A stretch of 5,509 nucleotides of DNA, from NCBI GenBank assembly GCA_024279045.1, contig JAJRRZ010000016.1:1-5509 (forward strand), in the 5' to 3' direction. The translations under genes were made by a program, and so were the position numbers. A model generated the notes under the pieces. It did no database searches. It saw only the letters and a program-made list of their open reading frames with translations, and was not told the DNA's origin. Below are positions 1 through 5,509 of the stretch, piece after piece (within the stretch, counting starts at the first letter, position 1; every line of letters starts with the position of its first letter). The stretch is from Alphaproteobacteria bacterium. GTDB taxonomy: Bacteria > Pseudomonadota > Alphaproteobacteria > Rhizobiales > Aestuariivirgaceae.

Positions 1-1392
1 ATGCTGACGGCAATTGGCGACGATGATCGGATCATTGTCGATGGCCACGAAAGGGATGTGCTGTTCGCTGAGAACATCGGCCAGCAATTGCCCCACGCGA
101 CCATAGCCGACGATGATGACATGATCGTGCAGGCCGCCGAGCTCCTCCTGTGTGGGCAAGGGAGCTTTCCTGCGCATGTCGGCCAGCAGAAAGCGCCTGC
201 CGGCCCAGTTGGCCAAGCGCGCCAGAAACGGCAGCAGGAACATGCTGATGGTGGTAACCACCATGAAGAACTGCGCCTGCGATTCCGGCAGCACCTGCAA
301 GGCAATGGCCTGGGAAAGGATCACGAAGGCAAATTCGCCACCATGGGCCAGCAGCAGGGCTGTTTCCACCCTGGTGGAATGCTCCAGCCCCGCCAACCGG
401 CCAAGCACCAGAAGGATAATGGCCTTCAACACCACCAGCAGCGCCACGGCCACCAGCAGAACATGCCAGTTTTCCAGCGTGGCGGGCAGATTCAGGCTCA
501 TGCCGATGGAGGTGAAGAACACTCCCATCAGCAGGCCCTTGAATGGCTCCAGGTCCACCTCCACCTGGTGGGCGTATTCCGTTTCGGCCAGCAGCAGGCC
601 TGCCAGAAAGGCGCCCAGCGCCATGGACAGGCCTGCGGAATGGGTGAGCACACCAGTGCCGATGACCAGCAACAGCACCGCCGCCATGAACGATTCACGC
701 TGCCGCGCCTGAGCGACGAAACGCAACAGCGGACGCACCAGCAACCGCCCCAGCGCCATGATCAGCACAATGGCCAGCGCCGCCTTGCCGAAATTGAACA
801 GCAGCGAGACGAAAAGCCCGGTTCCGCTGTTGTCCGCAAAAGCCCCAACCAGAAACAGGATGGGCACGACCGCAAGATCCTGAAACAGCAGAATGGCAAA
901 GGCAGCGCGCCCCACCGGCGTGGCCAGGCGGCGTTCTTCCACCAGCATGTGCATGACAATGGCAGTGGATGACAGCGCCAGCGCCGCGCCGATGATGAAG
1001 GCTTGCTGCCCCGTCAGCCCCGCCACGCCAAACAGCAGCACCGCGATGGCTGCCGCCGTGAACACAACCTGCGCTGCGCCCAGGCCGAATACCAGGCGCG
1101 CCATGGCGCGCAGCTTGTCCATGGACAGTTCCAGCCCGATCATGAACAGCAGAAACACCACCCCCAGCTCTGCCAGCAGGCGGATGGTGGCGCTGTTCTG
1201 GATGGTGATCCACCCCAGCCAGGGCCACTGTTCGGCCAGGGCGCCCAGCCCCCAGGGGCCAATGACCACACCAATGAGCAGATAACCCAATACGGAAGAG
1301 GCATTCAGCCGCCGCATCAACGGCACGGCCACCCCTATGGCAACCAGCAGCACGATCCATTCGTGCAAGACGGGAAAATCGCCATGACCCAC
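1..1392 (-). CDS. CPA2 (KefB/KefC-type) monovalent cation:proton antiporter, C-terminus cut by window edge
   Basis: This is an inner-membrane antiporter of the CPA2 family, expected to exchange K+ or Na+ for H+. The minus-strand frame is open for all 464 codons to the left edge. Residues about 7-400 form a run of hydrophobic segments typical of a Na+/H+ exchanger domain. Family motifs are visible: ALSSTAIVM (about 138-147), LLFQDLAVVP (168-177, containing the conserved Gln-Asp pair) and HGGEFAF (350-356). A cytoplasmic TrkA-N/RCK nucleotide-binding domain begins near 424 with VIIVGYGRVGQ (425-435), then an acidic AIDND; the rest lies outside the window. I chose GTG at 1392 because AAAAGGAGT (1407-1399) precedes it by 6 nt and there is no in-frame ATG nearby; the next in-frame ATG is residue 25, within the first hydrophobic region. 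The RCK domain suggests control by NAD(H) or a similar ligand, as in Kef and YbaL proteins. The transported ion cannot be decided from the sequence. The family call is firm; an exact symbol (kefB, kefC, ybaL) is not justified. Confidence 0.93.
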   Translation of the reverse strand, partial: MGHGDFPVLHEWIVLLVAIGVAVPLMRRLNASSVLGYLLIGVVIGPWGLGALAEQWPWLGWITIQNSATIRLLAELGVVFLLFMIGLELSMDKLRAMARLVFGLGAAQVVFTAAAIAVLLFGVAGLTGQQAFIIGAALALSSTAIVMHMLVEERRLATPVGRAAFAILLFQDLAVVPILFLVGAFADNSGTGLFVSLLFNFGKAALAIVLIMALGRLLVRPLLRFVAQARQRESFMAAVLLLVIGTGVLTHSAGLSMALGAFLAGLLLAETEYAHQVEVDLEPFKGLLMGVFFTSIGMSLNLPATLENWHVLLVAVALLVVLKAIILLVLGRLAGLEHSTRVETALLLAHGGEFAFVILSQAIALQVLPESQAQFFMVVTTISMFLLPFLARLANWAGRRFLLADMRRKAPLPTQEELGGLHDHVIIVGYGRVGQLLADVLSEQHIPFVAIDNDPIIVANCRQH

Positions 1393-1398
1393 ACAAGC

Positions 1399-1407
1399 AC
1401 TCCTTTT
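1399..1407 (-). promoter_or_regulatory. Ribosome-binding site that fixes the GTG start of the antiporter
   Basis: Read on the minus strand, AAAAGGAGT lies 6 nt upstream of GTG 1392. It is a near-ideal Shine-Dalgarno sequence and is the reason to prefer the GTG over the internal ATG codons. Confidence 0.8.
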
Positions 1408-1409
1408 GG

Positions 1410-1455
1410 CAAAACCGGGGTCTGCCGGAATGAAAAACCAGAGTCTGCCGAAATG
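1410..1455 (-). repeat. Two adjacent 23-bp imperfect direct repeats over the antiporter transcription start and leader
   Basis: The two copies, 1433-1455 and 1410-1432, abut with no gap and match at 19 of 23 positions. On the minus strand the shared core is CATTYCGGCAGACYCYGG followed by a T-run. The upstream copy overlaps the last three bases of the predicted -10 box, and the pair ends three bases before the Shine-Dalgarno sequence. Position and two-turn spacing suggest a protein-binding site or a leader RNA element; that function is inference. Confidence 0.7.
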
Positions 1456-1481
1456 ATAGGAGTGCCGGCTCGGGGCTTCAA
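1453..1481 (-). promoter_or_regulatory. Predicted sigma70-type promoter of the antiporter gene
   Basis: On the minus strand a -35 box TTGAAG (1481-1476, 4 of 6 to consensus) and a -10 box TATCAT (1458-1453, 5 of 6) are separated by exactly 17 bp. Transcription would start near 1445, leaving a leader of about 50 nt before GTG 1392. This gives the antiporter its own promoter even though the EF-G-like gene ends only 146 bp upstream on the same strand. It is a prediction by eye without experimental support. Confidence 0.6.
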
Positions 1482-1538
1482 GCAATCATCAGACAAACTG
1501 TCCAATGGTGGCCATCCGCAGATGACGGGCGACAGGCA

Positions 1539-3598
1539 TCACGCCGCCTGCGGAGCGCGTCCGTGCGTGCGGATGATGTCCTCGGCCAGCCTGCCGGTTA
1601 CCTCCTGCAGATGCTCGAAGGCCCAGGTGAAGCTGCCCACGCCGGCGGTGGCGGAGCGCAGCTCGTTGATCAGTTCGCCGATTTCCATCTCCGGCATCAA
1701 CGCTTCCACCCTGTCCCAGCCGGGCCAGCCCTCGCGTGGCTCGAAGCCGAGGATCTGCCCACGATGGCCGGTGATGATCTGCACGATGCGCGAAGTGGCC
1801 TCCTGCGGGGTGAACACGGTTACCTTGACGATCGGCTCCAGAAGCACTGGCTGCGCATCCTTCATCGCTTCCGCCATGGCCAGCCGCGCGGCCATCTTGA
1901 AGGCCAGCTCGGAGGAATCCACCGTGTGATAACTGCCATCGGCCAGATTCACGGCGATGTCCACCACCGGAAAGCCCAACGGCCCTGCGTGGTTGTATTC
2001 GATGACACCGGCCTCCACCGCCGGGATATATTGTTTCGGCACCACGCCGCCGTGGATGGTCTCGCTAAAGCGGAACCCCTCGCCACGCGCCAGCGGCCTG
2101 ATCTCCAGGATCACGTCGCCATACTGGCCATGCCCGCCGGTCTGTTTCTTGTGCCTGCCGCGCGCCTTGGCGGGCTTGCGGATGGTCTCCTTGAAGGCGA
2201 TGGAGCGCGGGCGCGCCTCCACCTTCACTCCGAACTTCTTGCGCAGCTTGTCCAGCGCCACGCGCAGGTGCATCTCGCCCTGCCCCCACAGCACCAGCTC
2301 GGAGGTGTCCTGATTGTGCTCCACGGCCAGCGAGGGGTCTTCCTCCAGCAGCTTGTTCAGCGCATCGGAGAGCTTCACCTCGTCCTTGCTGTCGGGCACC
2401 GACAAGGCCAGGCCATAGACCGGCTGCGGCGGCTTTGGCGCGTCGATGGCGGGAATTGCTTCGGCCGCGGTGGCGAAAGCCGTGCCGGGGCGGATATCGG
2501 TGCGGGCCATGGCCGCCGTATCGCCAGCGACAAGGCCGTTGCCCAGTTTTGTCGCCTCCTGCCCCACGAGGCGGAACAGGCCACCGACGCGCGCTTCATC
2601 GCCATCGGCGGTGTGGATGGTTTCGCCCTCCTTCAGCGTGCCGGTGAACAGGCGGGCAAGCGCCATCTTGCCCTGCTGCATGTAAAAGGCGGCCATCACG
2701 TAACCACTGGCGGCGCCCTGATCGGGATCGATGCCCAGCTGCCGGCAGGTGGCGGCAACGCCTTCGACATCATGGCGCAGCGACTTCAGCAGCCGCAGGA
2801 TGCCGTTTTCGTTGGCTGCCGAGCCCAGCAGCACCGGCGTTGCCACGCCGTCGAGCATTTCCTGGCGCAGATCCTCAAACACCTTCTCCGTCGGCGGCTC
2901 CATGTCGGAGAGCAGCGTTTCCAGCAGCTCGTCATCATAATCGGCGAGCTTTTCCATCATCTCGAAGCGCGCATCCTTCTCGCGCTCGATCTCGTCCGCC
3001 GGAATGTCCACCACCTCCGCCTCGGCGTGTTCGCGATAGATGTAGGCGCGCTCCAGCGCCAGGTCGATGGTGCCGATGGCAATGCCGTCCTTCCAGATGG
3101 GGATCTGGCGCAGCACCAGCGGCTGTTCGGAAACGGGCTGGAAGGCTTGCAGCAACTCGCGCACGCTTTCCTGGGCGGTGTCGATCTTGTTGATGAACAG
3201 CAGGCGCGGGATGTTCAGCGCATCGAGCTGTTTCAGTATCAATTGCAGCGCCGGGGCGCGGGCGGGATCCGGCTCGACGACGACCACCGCCGCATCCACG
3301 CCCGGCAGGAGCTGCGCACATTGCCCGGCGAACTCGGTGGAACCGGGCAGTCGATGAAGGTGTAGGTATCGCCGAGGAACTCGCAAGTGGCGACGTTCGG
3401 CTCCACGCCGCCGGAAAATTCCTTCGCCACCGCGGAAGCATCACCCACCGCCGTGCCAGCTTGCGGATCGCCCATGCGCGAGATGGCGCCGGTGCGGTGC
3501 AGAATGGCCTCCAGCAGTGTGGTCTTGCCGCTGCCCTGCGGCCCCAGCAGCGCGATGCAGCGGGGGCCGCCAACTCTGTCGCCAGTCTTGCCTGCCAT
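1539..3598 (-). pseudogene. Elongation factor G-like GTPase (second EF-G/FusA2-like paralogue), interrupted by a one-base frameshift
   Basis: EF-G proteins are cytoplasmic GTPases that act on the ribosome in translocation or recycling; this is a divergent paralogue of unknown exact role. Restoring one base gives 686 residues, close to normal EF-G length, with all five domains. G domain: G1 GPQGSGKT (19-26), G3 DCPG (83-86), G4 NKID (137-140), G5 GSA (259-261). Domain II is about 295-378. Domain III is about 392-462, with GQGEMHL (439-445). Domain IV has GGHGQYG (488-494) and GGVVPKQYIPAVEAG (517-531). Domain V is about 588-668, with HRGQILGFE (612-620). ATG 3598 is supported by GGGAGGG about 8 nt upstream. 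The N-terminal frame passes from 3598 into the wrong frame after Pro85 and would stop at 3239 (119 residues). The remaining 601 codons are open in the -1 frame from 3344 to the TGA at 1539. A TTG at 3386 opens the downstream frame but would delete the P-loop. Because everything else is intact, a sequencing error or very recent mutation is as likely as true decay. Confidence 0.88.
3341..3347 (-). other. Site of the -1 frameshift in the EF-G-like gene
   Basis: The minus strand reads GAC TGC CCG GTT CCA, giving Asp-Cys-Pro-Val-Pro. Adding one G to the GG run gives GAC TGC CCG GGT TCC ACC GAG TTC, that is DCPGSTEF, which restores the G3 motif and joins the two frames exactly. The shared base is 3344. 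The heptamer C CCG GTT does not fit the X XXY YYZ slippery pattern because the A-site codon would not re-pair after slipping. Confidence 0.85.
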
Positions 3599-3599
3599 G

Positions 3600-3612
3600 G
3601 TTTCACCCTCCC
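3600..3612 (-). promoter_or_regulatory. Ribosome-binding site of the EF-G-like gene
   Basis: On the minus strand a purine-rich GGGAGGGTGAAA precedes ATG 3598, with the GGAGG core about 8 nt from the start codon. This supports ATG 3598 over the upstream in-frame start at 3685, which would add a 29-residue segment without family similarity. Confidence 0.7.
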
Positions 3613-3656
3613 TGCTCGATGTCGCTCTCACCTGTTGCGCACCTGCCTTGCGGAAC

Positions 3657-3685
3657 ATTAAACCGCAGGGCGGGATGCCGCACAA
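3657..3685 (-). promoter_or_regulatory. Possible promoter of the EF-G-like gene
   Basis: On the minus strand TTGTGC (3685-3680, only 3 of 6 to the -35 consensus) and TTTAAT (3662-3657, 5 of 6 to the -10 consensus) are 17 bp apart. Transcription would begin near 3650, giving a leader of about 50 nt. The weak -35 box would fit a gene that needs an activator, and a phased repeat block lies about 40-85 bp upstream. Confidence 0.4.
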
Positions 3686-3720
3686 GGTGATTGGTCAAGG
3701 AGCTGGGCAAGCGCGGCACT

Positions 3721-3770
3721 GCATGACATGCCTTCACACCCCTTCACATCTCTTCATATTCCTTGACATC
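3721..3770. repeat. Five in-phase 10-bp direct repeats, consensus CCTTCACATC
   Basis: Four consecutive decamers (CCTTCACACC, CCTTCACATC, TCTTCATATT, CCTTGACATC; 3731-3770) follow a more degenerate fifth (GCATGACATG, 3721-3730). Matches to the consensus are 9, 10, 7, 9 and 6 of 10. The period of 10 bp is close to one helical turn, so the same face is presented each time. The block is less GC-rich than its surroundings and lies upstream of the EF-G-like gene and, more distantly, of the aminotransferase. OmpR/PhoB-family response regulators are known to bind 10-11-bp direct repeats; applying that here is inference. Confidence 0.7.
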
Positions 3771-3836
3771 CCTGCGCGGTGCACACCCCCCTCGGGCACA
3801 CCGTCCGGGCCGGTTGCGGCGCTCTGCCATCGCCAA

Positions 3837-3856
3837 GGCCCTGCCGCGCGCGGTGG
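3837..3856. repeat. 20-bp direct repeat, copy A
   Basis: The sequence GGCCYTGCCGCGCGCGGTGG occurs here and again at 3904-3923 in the same orientation, with one mismatch (C here, T in copy B) and a 67-bp offset. It contains the palindrome CCGCGCGCGG, an alternating purine-pyrimidine tract. Confidence 0.75.
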
Positions 3857-3903
3857 TGGCGGCTCGGTCTTTCACCACGGCAAACAGGTTCATCACCAAC
3901 CAT

Positions 3904-3923
3904 GGCCTTGCCGCGCGCGGTGG
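3904..3923. repeat. 20-bp direct repeat, copy B
   Basis: This is the second copy of the repeat at 3837-3856, differing at one base, and lies about 90 bp upstream of the aminotransferase start codon. No function is known to me. Confidence 0.75.
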
Positions 3924-3952
3924 CTTGTGCTTATTGCCGGACACTGGATTGG

Positions 3953-3978
3953 CCACGGACGGGGTGTTCCGTGGAACA
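3953..3978. promoter_or_regulatory. Overlapping dyads upstream of the aminotransferase
   Basis: CCACGGA (3953-3959) and TCCGTGG (3968-3974) are perfect inverted arms around an 8-nt loop. A second perfect dyad, TGTTCC-GT-GGAACA (3965-3978), shares the right arm. Both end within about 35 nt of the start codon at 4011. They could form an operator or a leader hairpin; either reading is inference. Confidence 0.5.
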
Positions 3979-3995
3979 GGCCGCATTGGCTGCAC

Positions 3996-4001
3996 GAGGG
4001 G
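3996..4001 (+). promoter_or_regulatory. Ribosome-binding site that selects ATG 4011
   Basis: GAGGGG at 3996-4001 is 9 nt from ATG 4011. It directly abuts the in-frame ATG at 4002, too close for use, so the protein should begin MSFLSD and not MIPMSFLSD. Confidence 0.7.
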
Positions 4002-4010
4002 ATGATACCG

Positions 4011-5213
4011 ATGAGCTTTCTTTCCGATGCGCTGGGGCGGGTGAAACCCTCCGCCACGCTGGCGGTGAGCCAGAAGGCCCGCGAGCTGAAGGCACAGGGG
4101 CGCGACGTGATTTCGCTCTCCGCTGGCGAGCCGGACTTCGATACGCCAGATCATATCAAGGCCGCGGCCAAGGCGGCGATTGATCGCGGCGAGACGAAAT
4201 ACACCGCTGTCGATGGCATTCCGGAGCTGAAGCAGGCGATCATCGACAAGTTCAAGCGCGACAACGGGCTGGAATACACCGCGCCGCAGATCATTGTCTC
4301 CACCGGCGGCAAGCAGGTGTTGTTCAATGCGCTGCTGGCCACCATCAATCCTGGTGACGAGGTGATCATCCCCGCGCCCTACTGGGTGAGCTATCCGGAC
4401 ATGGTGCTGCTGGCGGGCGGCAAGCCGGTGATCGTGGAGACCTCCGCGGAAGATGGCTACAAGGTGCGCCCGGAAGCGCTGGAAGCGGCGATCACCGAAA
4501 AGACCAAGTGGCTGATCTTCAACTCGCCGTCGAACCCTTCCGGCGCGGGCTATTCGGCACAGGAGCTGAAGGGCCTGACCGACGTGCTGTTGCGGCACGA
4601 GCAGGTGTGGATCATGTCCGACGACATGTATGAGCACCTGGTGTATGACGATTTCGTCTTCGCCACGCCAGCGCAGGTGGAGCCAGGGCTGCACGAGCGC
4701 ACGCTGACGGTGAACGGCGTGTCGAAGGCCTATTCCATGACCGGCTGGCGCATCGGCTATGCCGGCGGGCCGGAGAAGCTGGTGCGGGCGATGGCCAAGC
4801 TGCAGTCGCAGAGCACGTCGAACCCTTGCTCCATCTCCCAGTGGGCTGCCGTGGAGGCGCTGAACGGGCCGCAGGATTTCCTTGACGACTGGCGCACGGC
4901 CTTCCGCGAGCGGCGCGACCTGGTGGTGGAGATGCTCAACGCGGCAGAGGGCATCACCTGCCACAGGCCGGAGGGTGCGTTCTACGTCTATCCGTCTATT
5001 GCCGGGCTGATTGGCAAACGCACGCCCGATGGCAAGGTTATCGAGACAGACGAGGATTTCGTAACCGCTCTGCTGGAGGCGGAAGGCGTGGCCGCGGTGC
5101 ATGGCGCGGCGTTCGGCACCTCGCCGAATTTCCGCGTGTCCTACGCCACCTCCACCGAAGCGCTGCAACAAGCCTGTGAGCGCATCCAGCGCTTCTGCGC
5201 CAGCCTGGGCTGA
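4011..5213 (+). CDS. aatA: PLP-dependent aspartate aminotransferase (class I, alphaproteobacterial AatA/AspC type)
   Basis: This cytoplasmic enzyme transfers the amino group between L-aspartate and 2-oxoglutarate, giving oxaloacetate and L-glutamate; some relatives of subgroup Ib also transaminate prephenate to arogenate. The 400-residue length is normal for the family. Visible landmarks are SAGEPDF (37-43) at the substrate-binding N-terminal arm, STGGKQ (97-102) near the PLP phosphate, PYWVSYPDM (123-131) with the ring-stacking Trp125, NSPSNPSGA (171-179) with Asn175, and SDDMYEHLVY (203-212) with Asp204 and Tyr207 expected to contact the cofactor ring. The Schiff-base lysine is Lys239 in SKAYSMTGWR, followed by Arg247. 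FRVSYATS has Arg375 for the substrate alpha-carboxylate. These roles are assigned by analogy with characterised aspartate aminotransferases. The reading frame is intact. It is divergent from the EF-G-like gene and convergent with msrA, so it is probably monocistronic. The aminotransferase call is firm; exact substrate range and the symbol (aatA or aspC) are less so. Confidence 0.93.
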   Translation: MSFLSDALGRVKPSATLAVSQKARELKAQGRDVISLSAGEPDFDTPDHIKAAAKAAIDRGETKYTAVDGIPELKQAIIDKFKRDNGLEYTAPQIIVSTGGKQVLFNALLATINPGDEVIIPAPYWVSYPDMVLLAGGKPVIVETSAEDGYKVRPEALEAAITEKTKWLIFNSPSNPSGAGYSAQELKGLTDVLLRHEQVWIMSDDMYEHLVYDDFVFATPAQVEPGLHERTLTVNGVSKAYSMTGWRIGYAGGPEKLVRAMAKLQSQSTSNPCSISQWAAVEALNGPQDFLDDWRTAFRERRDLVVEMLNAAEGITCHRPEGAFYVYPSIAGLIGKRTPDGKVIETDEDFVTALLEAEGVAAVHGAAFGTSPNFRVSYATSTEALQQACERIQRFCASLG

Positions 5214-5229
5214 GTCAGGGCCGAGCCAA

Positions 5230-5254
5230 GCCTGAACCTGGCCTGAACCAGGCC
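5230..5254 (+). terminator. Short tandem repeats with a GC-rich hairpin after the aminotransferase
   Basis: Two 11-bp units, GCCTGAACCTG (5230-5240) and GCCTGAACCAG (5241-5251), are adjacent and differ at one base, with looser copies on either side. Within them GGCCTG (5240-5245) and CAGGCC (5249-5254) form a perfect 6-bp stem with a 3-nt loop, 26 nt after the stop codon. There is no U-tract, so termination is only a possibility. Confidence 0.4.
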
Positions 5255-5312
5255 CAAGCCAAGATCCATGAACTTGCACGGCCTCTGCACCAGGCGCAAT
5301 CCGGCCAACGTG

Positions 5313-5342
5313 GCTGCCACCCCCAAGGCTGGGGGTGGCGGC
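5313..5342 (+). terminator. Strong intergenic hairpin between convergent aatA and msrA, possible terminator
   Basis: GCCACCCCC (5316-5324) pairs perfectly with GGGGGTGGC (5331-5339) around the loop AAGGCT. On the plus-strand transcript the stem extends to 12 bp through one U-G wobble (5313-5342). It lies about 100 nt beyond the aminotransferase stop and about 30 nt beyond the msrA stop on the other strand. Neither side has a T-run, so it may act as a U-less terminator or an RNA 3'-end stabiliser for one or both genes. Confidence 0.6.
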
Positions 5343-5371
5343 ACGGTGTTATCTGGCCTGCGGCGGGTGGA

Positions 5372-5509
5372 TCACAGCGGGCAGCTCACGCCAGTGCCGC
5401 GCAGGCCGCAGTAGCCGCCGGGGTTCTTCGCCAGATATTGCTGGTGATAATCCTCGGCGAAATAAAACGGTGGCGCGGAGCGGATTTCGGTGGTGATGCC
5501 GGCCATGCC
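5372..5509 (-). CDS. msrA: Peptide methionine sulfoxide reductase MsrA, C-terminal 45 residues only
   Basis: MsrA reduces methionine-S-sulfoxide in oxidised proteins and free methionine, using a catalytic cysteine near the N-terminus and recycling cysteines near the C-terminus. Only the C-terminal part is present: GMAGITTEI, then PPFYFAEDYHQQYL and the tail NPGGYCGLRGTGVSCPL ending at TGA 5372-5374. The two tail cysteines (in GYCG and VSCP) match the recycling cysteines of the Escherichia coli-type enzyme. The catalytic GCFW motif must lie to the right of the window. The gene is convergent with the aminotransferase, 158 bp apart. Family assignment is very secure despite the short fragment. 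Confidence 0.95.
   Translation of the reverse strand, partial: GMAGITTEIRSAPPFYFAEDYHQQYLAKNPGGYCGLRGTGVSCPL

Larger units (their letters stand above)
3599..4010. other. Divergent intergenic region with no supported gene
   Basis: These 412 bp separate the divergently transcribed EF-G-like and aminotransferase genes. Open frames here are short, lack good ribosome-binding sites and have low-complexity Arg/Ala-rich translations, so I call none of them. The region contains the GTPase promoter and ribosome-binding site, the 10-bp repeat block, a 20-bp repeat pair and two overlapping dyads. I could not find a convincing -35/-10 pair for the aminotransferase. Confidence 0.65.

Noticed and set aside
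1..972. Long plus-strand open frame (323 codons, Gln/His-rich) opposite the antiporter
   Set aside because: It is the exact codon-register complement of the antiporter frame. The His/Gln-rich product is what complementing Leu/Val/Ala codons gives, and it has no family motif.
3341..3347. Programmed -1 ribosomal frameshifting at the EF-G-like junction
   Set aside because: C CCG GTT is not a slippery heptamer, since the A-site tRNA for GTT would not pair with GGT after slipping. No EF-G family member is known to me to use recoding here.
1563..3365. 600-codon plus-strand open frame opposite the EF-G-like gene
   Set aside because: It lies in codon register with the real gene. In GC-rich genes TTA, CTA and TCA codons are rare, so the complementary frame stays open. 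The translation is low-complexity with no domain.
3763..3768. TTGACA as a -35 box for the aminotransferase
   Set aside because: A perfect -35 hexamer, but at 16-18 bp downstream there is only C-rich sequence with no -10 box. It is better explained as part of the decamer array.
3973..3977. GGAAC as the -35 element of an alphaproteobacterial EcfG general-stress promoter
   Set aside because: No CGTT-like -10 element occurs 16-17 bp downstream, and the motif is part of a dyad.
3763..4005. 80-codon plus-strand open frame in the intergenic region
   Set aside because: Arg/Ala-rich translation, no ribosome-binding site, and it crosses the 20-bp repeat pair and dyads. I see no evidence of coding.
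3387..4010. N-terminal extension of the aminotransferase back to 3387
   Set aside because: The extension overlaps the EF-G-like gene on the other strand and has no aminotransferase similarity. The family start MSFLSDALGR and the GAGGGG site place the start at 4011.
3744..5279. 511-codon minus-strand open frame opposite the aminotransferase
   Set aside because: It is again the in-register complement of a strongly conserved enzyme. Its only non-overlapping part, about 49 codons in 3744-3892, is basic and lacks a good ribosome-binding site.

Overview
The window is GC-rich bacterial chromosomal DNA. The gene content and protein style (a subgroup I aspartate aminotransferase with an SDDMYEHLVY motif, and a divergent second EF-G-like protein with a DCPG-S motif) fit an alphaproteobacterium. 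The sequence alone does not settle the order; Sphingomonadales and Rhodospirillales-type lineages are both possible. I see no mobile element, CRISPR array, tRNA or rRNA, and no clear sign of horizontal transfer. This looks like a core-genome neighbourhood, not a new defence or mobile system.

Layout from left to right. (1) 1-1392, minus strand: a CPA2/Kef-type cation:proton antiporter whose C-terminal TrkA-N domain runs off the left edge. It has a good sigma70-like promoter (1453-1481) and a 23-bp tandem repeat spanning the predicted transcription start and leader. (2) 1539-3598, minus strand: a divergent elongation factor G-like GTPase of 686 residues once repaired. It is split by a single missing base near 3344, just after the G3 motif, so as given it reads as a frameshifted gene. 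(3) 3599-4010: a 412-bp divergent intergenic region. It holds the GTPase promoter and ribosome-binding site, a block of 10-bp phased direct repeats, a pair of 20-bp repeats, and overlapping dyads in front of the next gene. (4) 4011-5213, plus strand: an intact PLP-dependent aspartate aminotransferase. (5) 5214-5371: a convergent intergenic stretch with two GC-rich hairpins and short tandem repeats. (6) 5372-5509, minus strand: the C-terminal 45 residues of peptide methionine sulfoxide reductase MsrA.

The genes do not form one pathway. The GTPase gene and the antiporter gene are co-directional, but the antiporter has its own predicted promoter. The aminotransferase is transcribed divergently from the GTPase gene and convergently with msrA. 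The observations most worth a second look are the frameshift in the EF-G-like gene, the loss of canonical GTPase residues in that protein, and two sets of regularly spaced direct repeats in regulatory positions.
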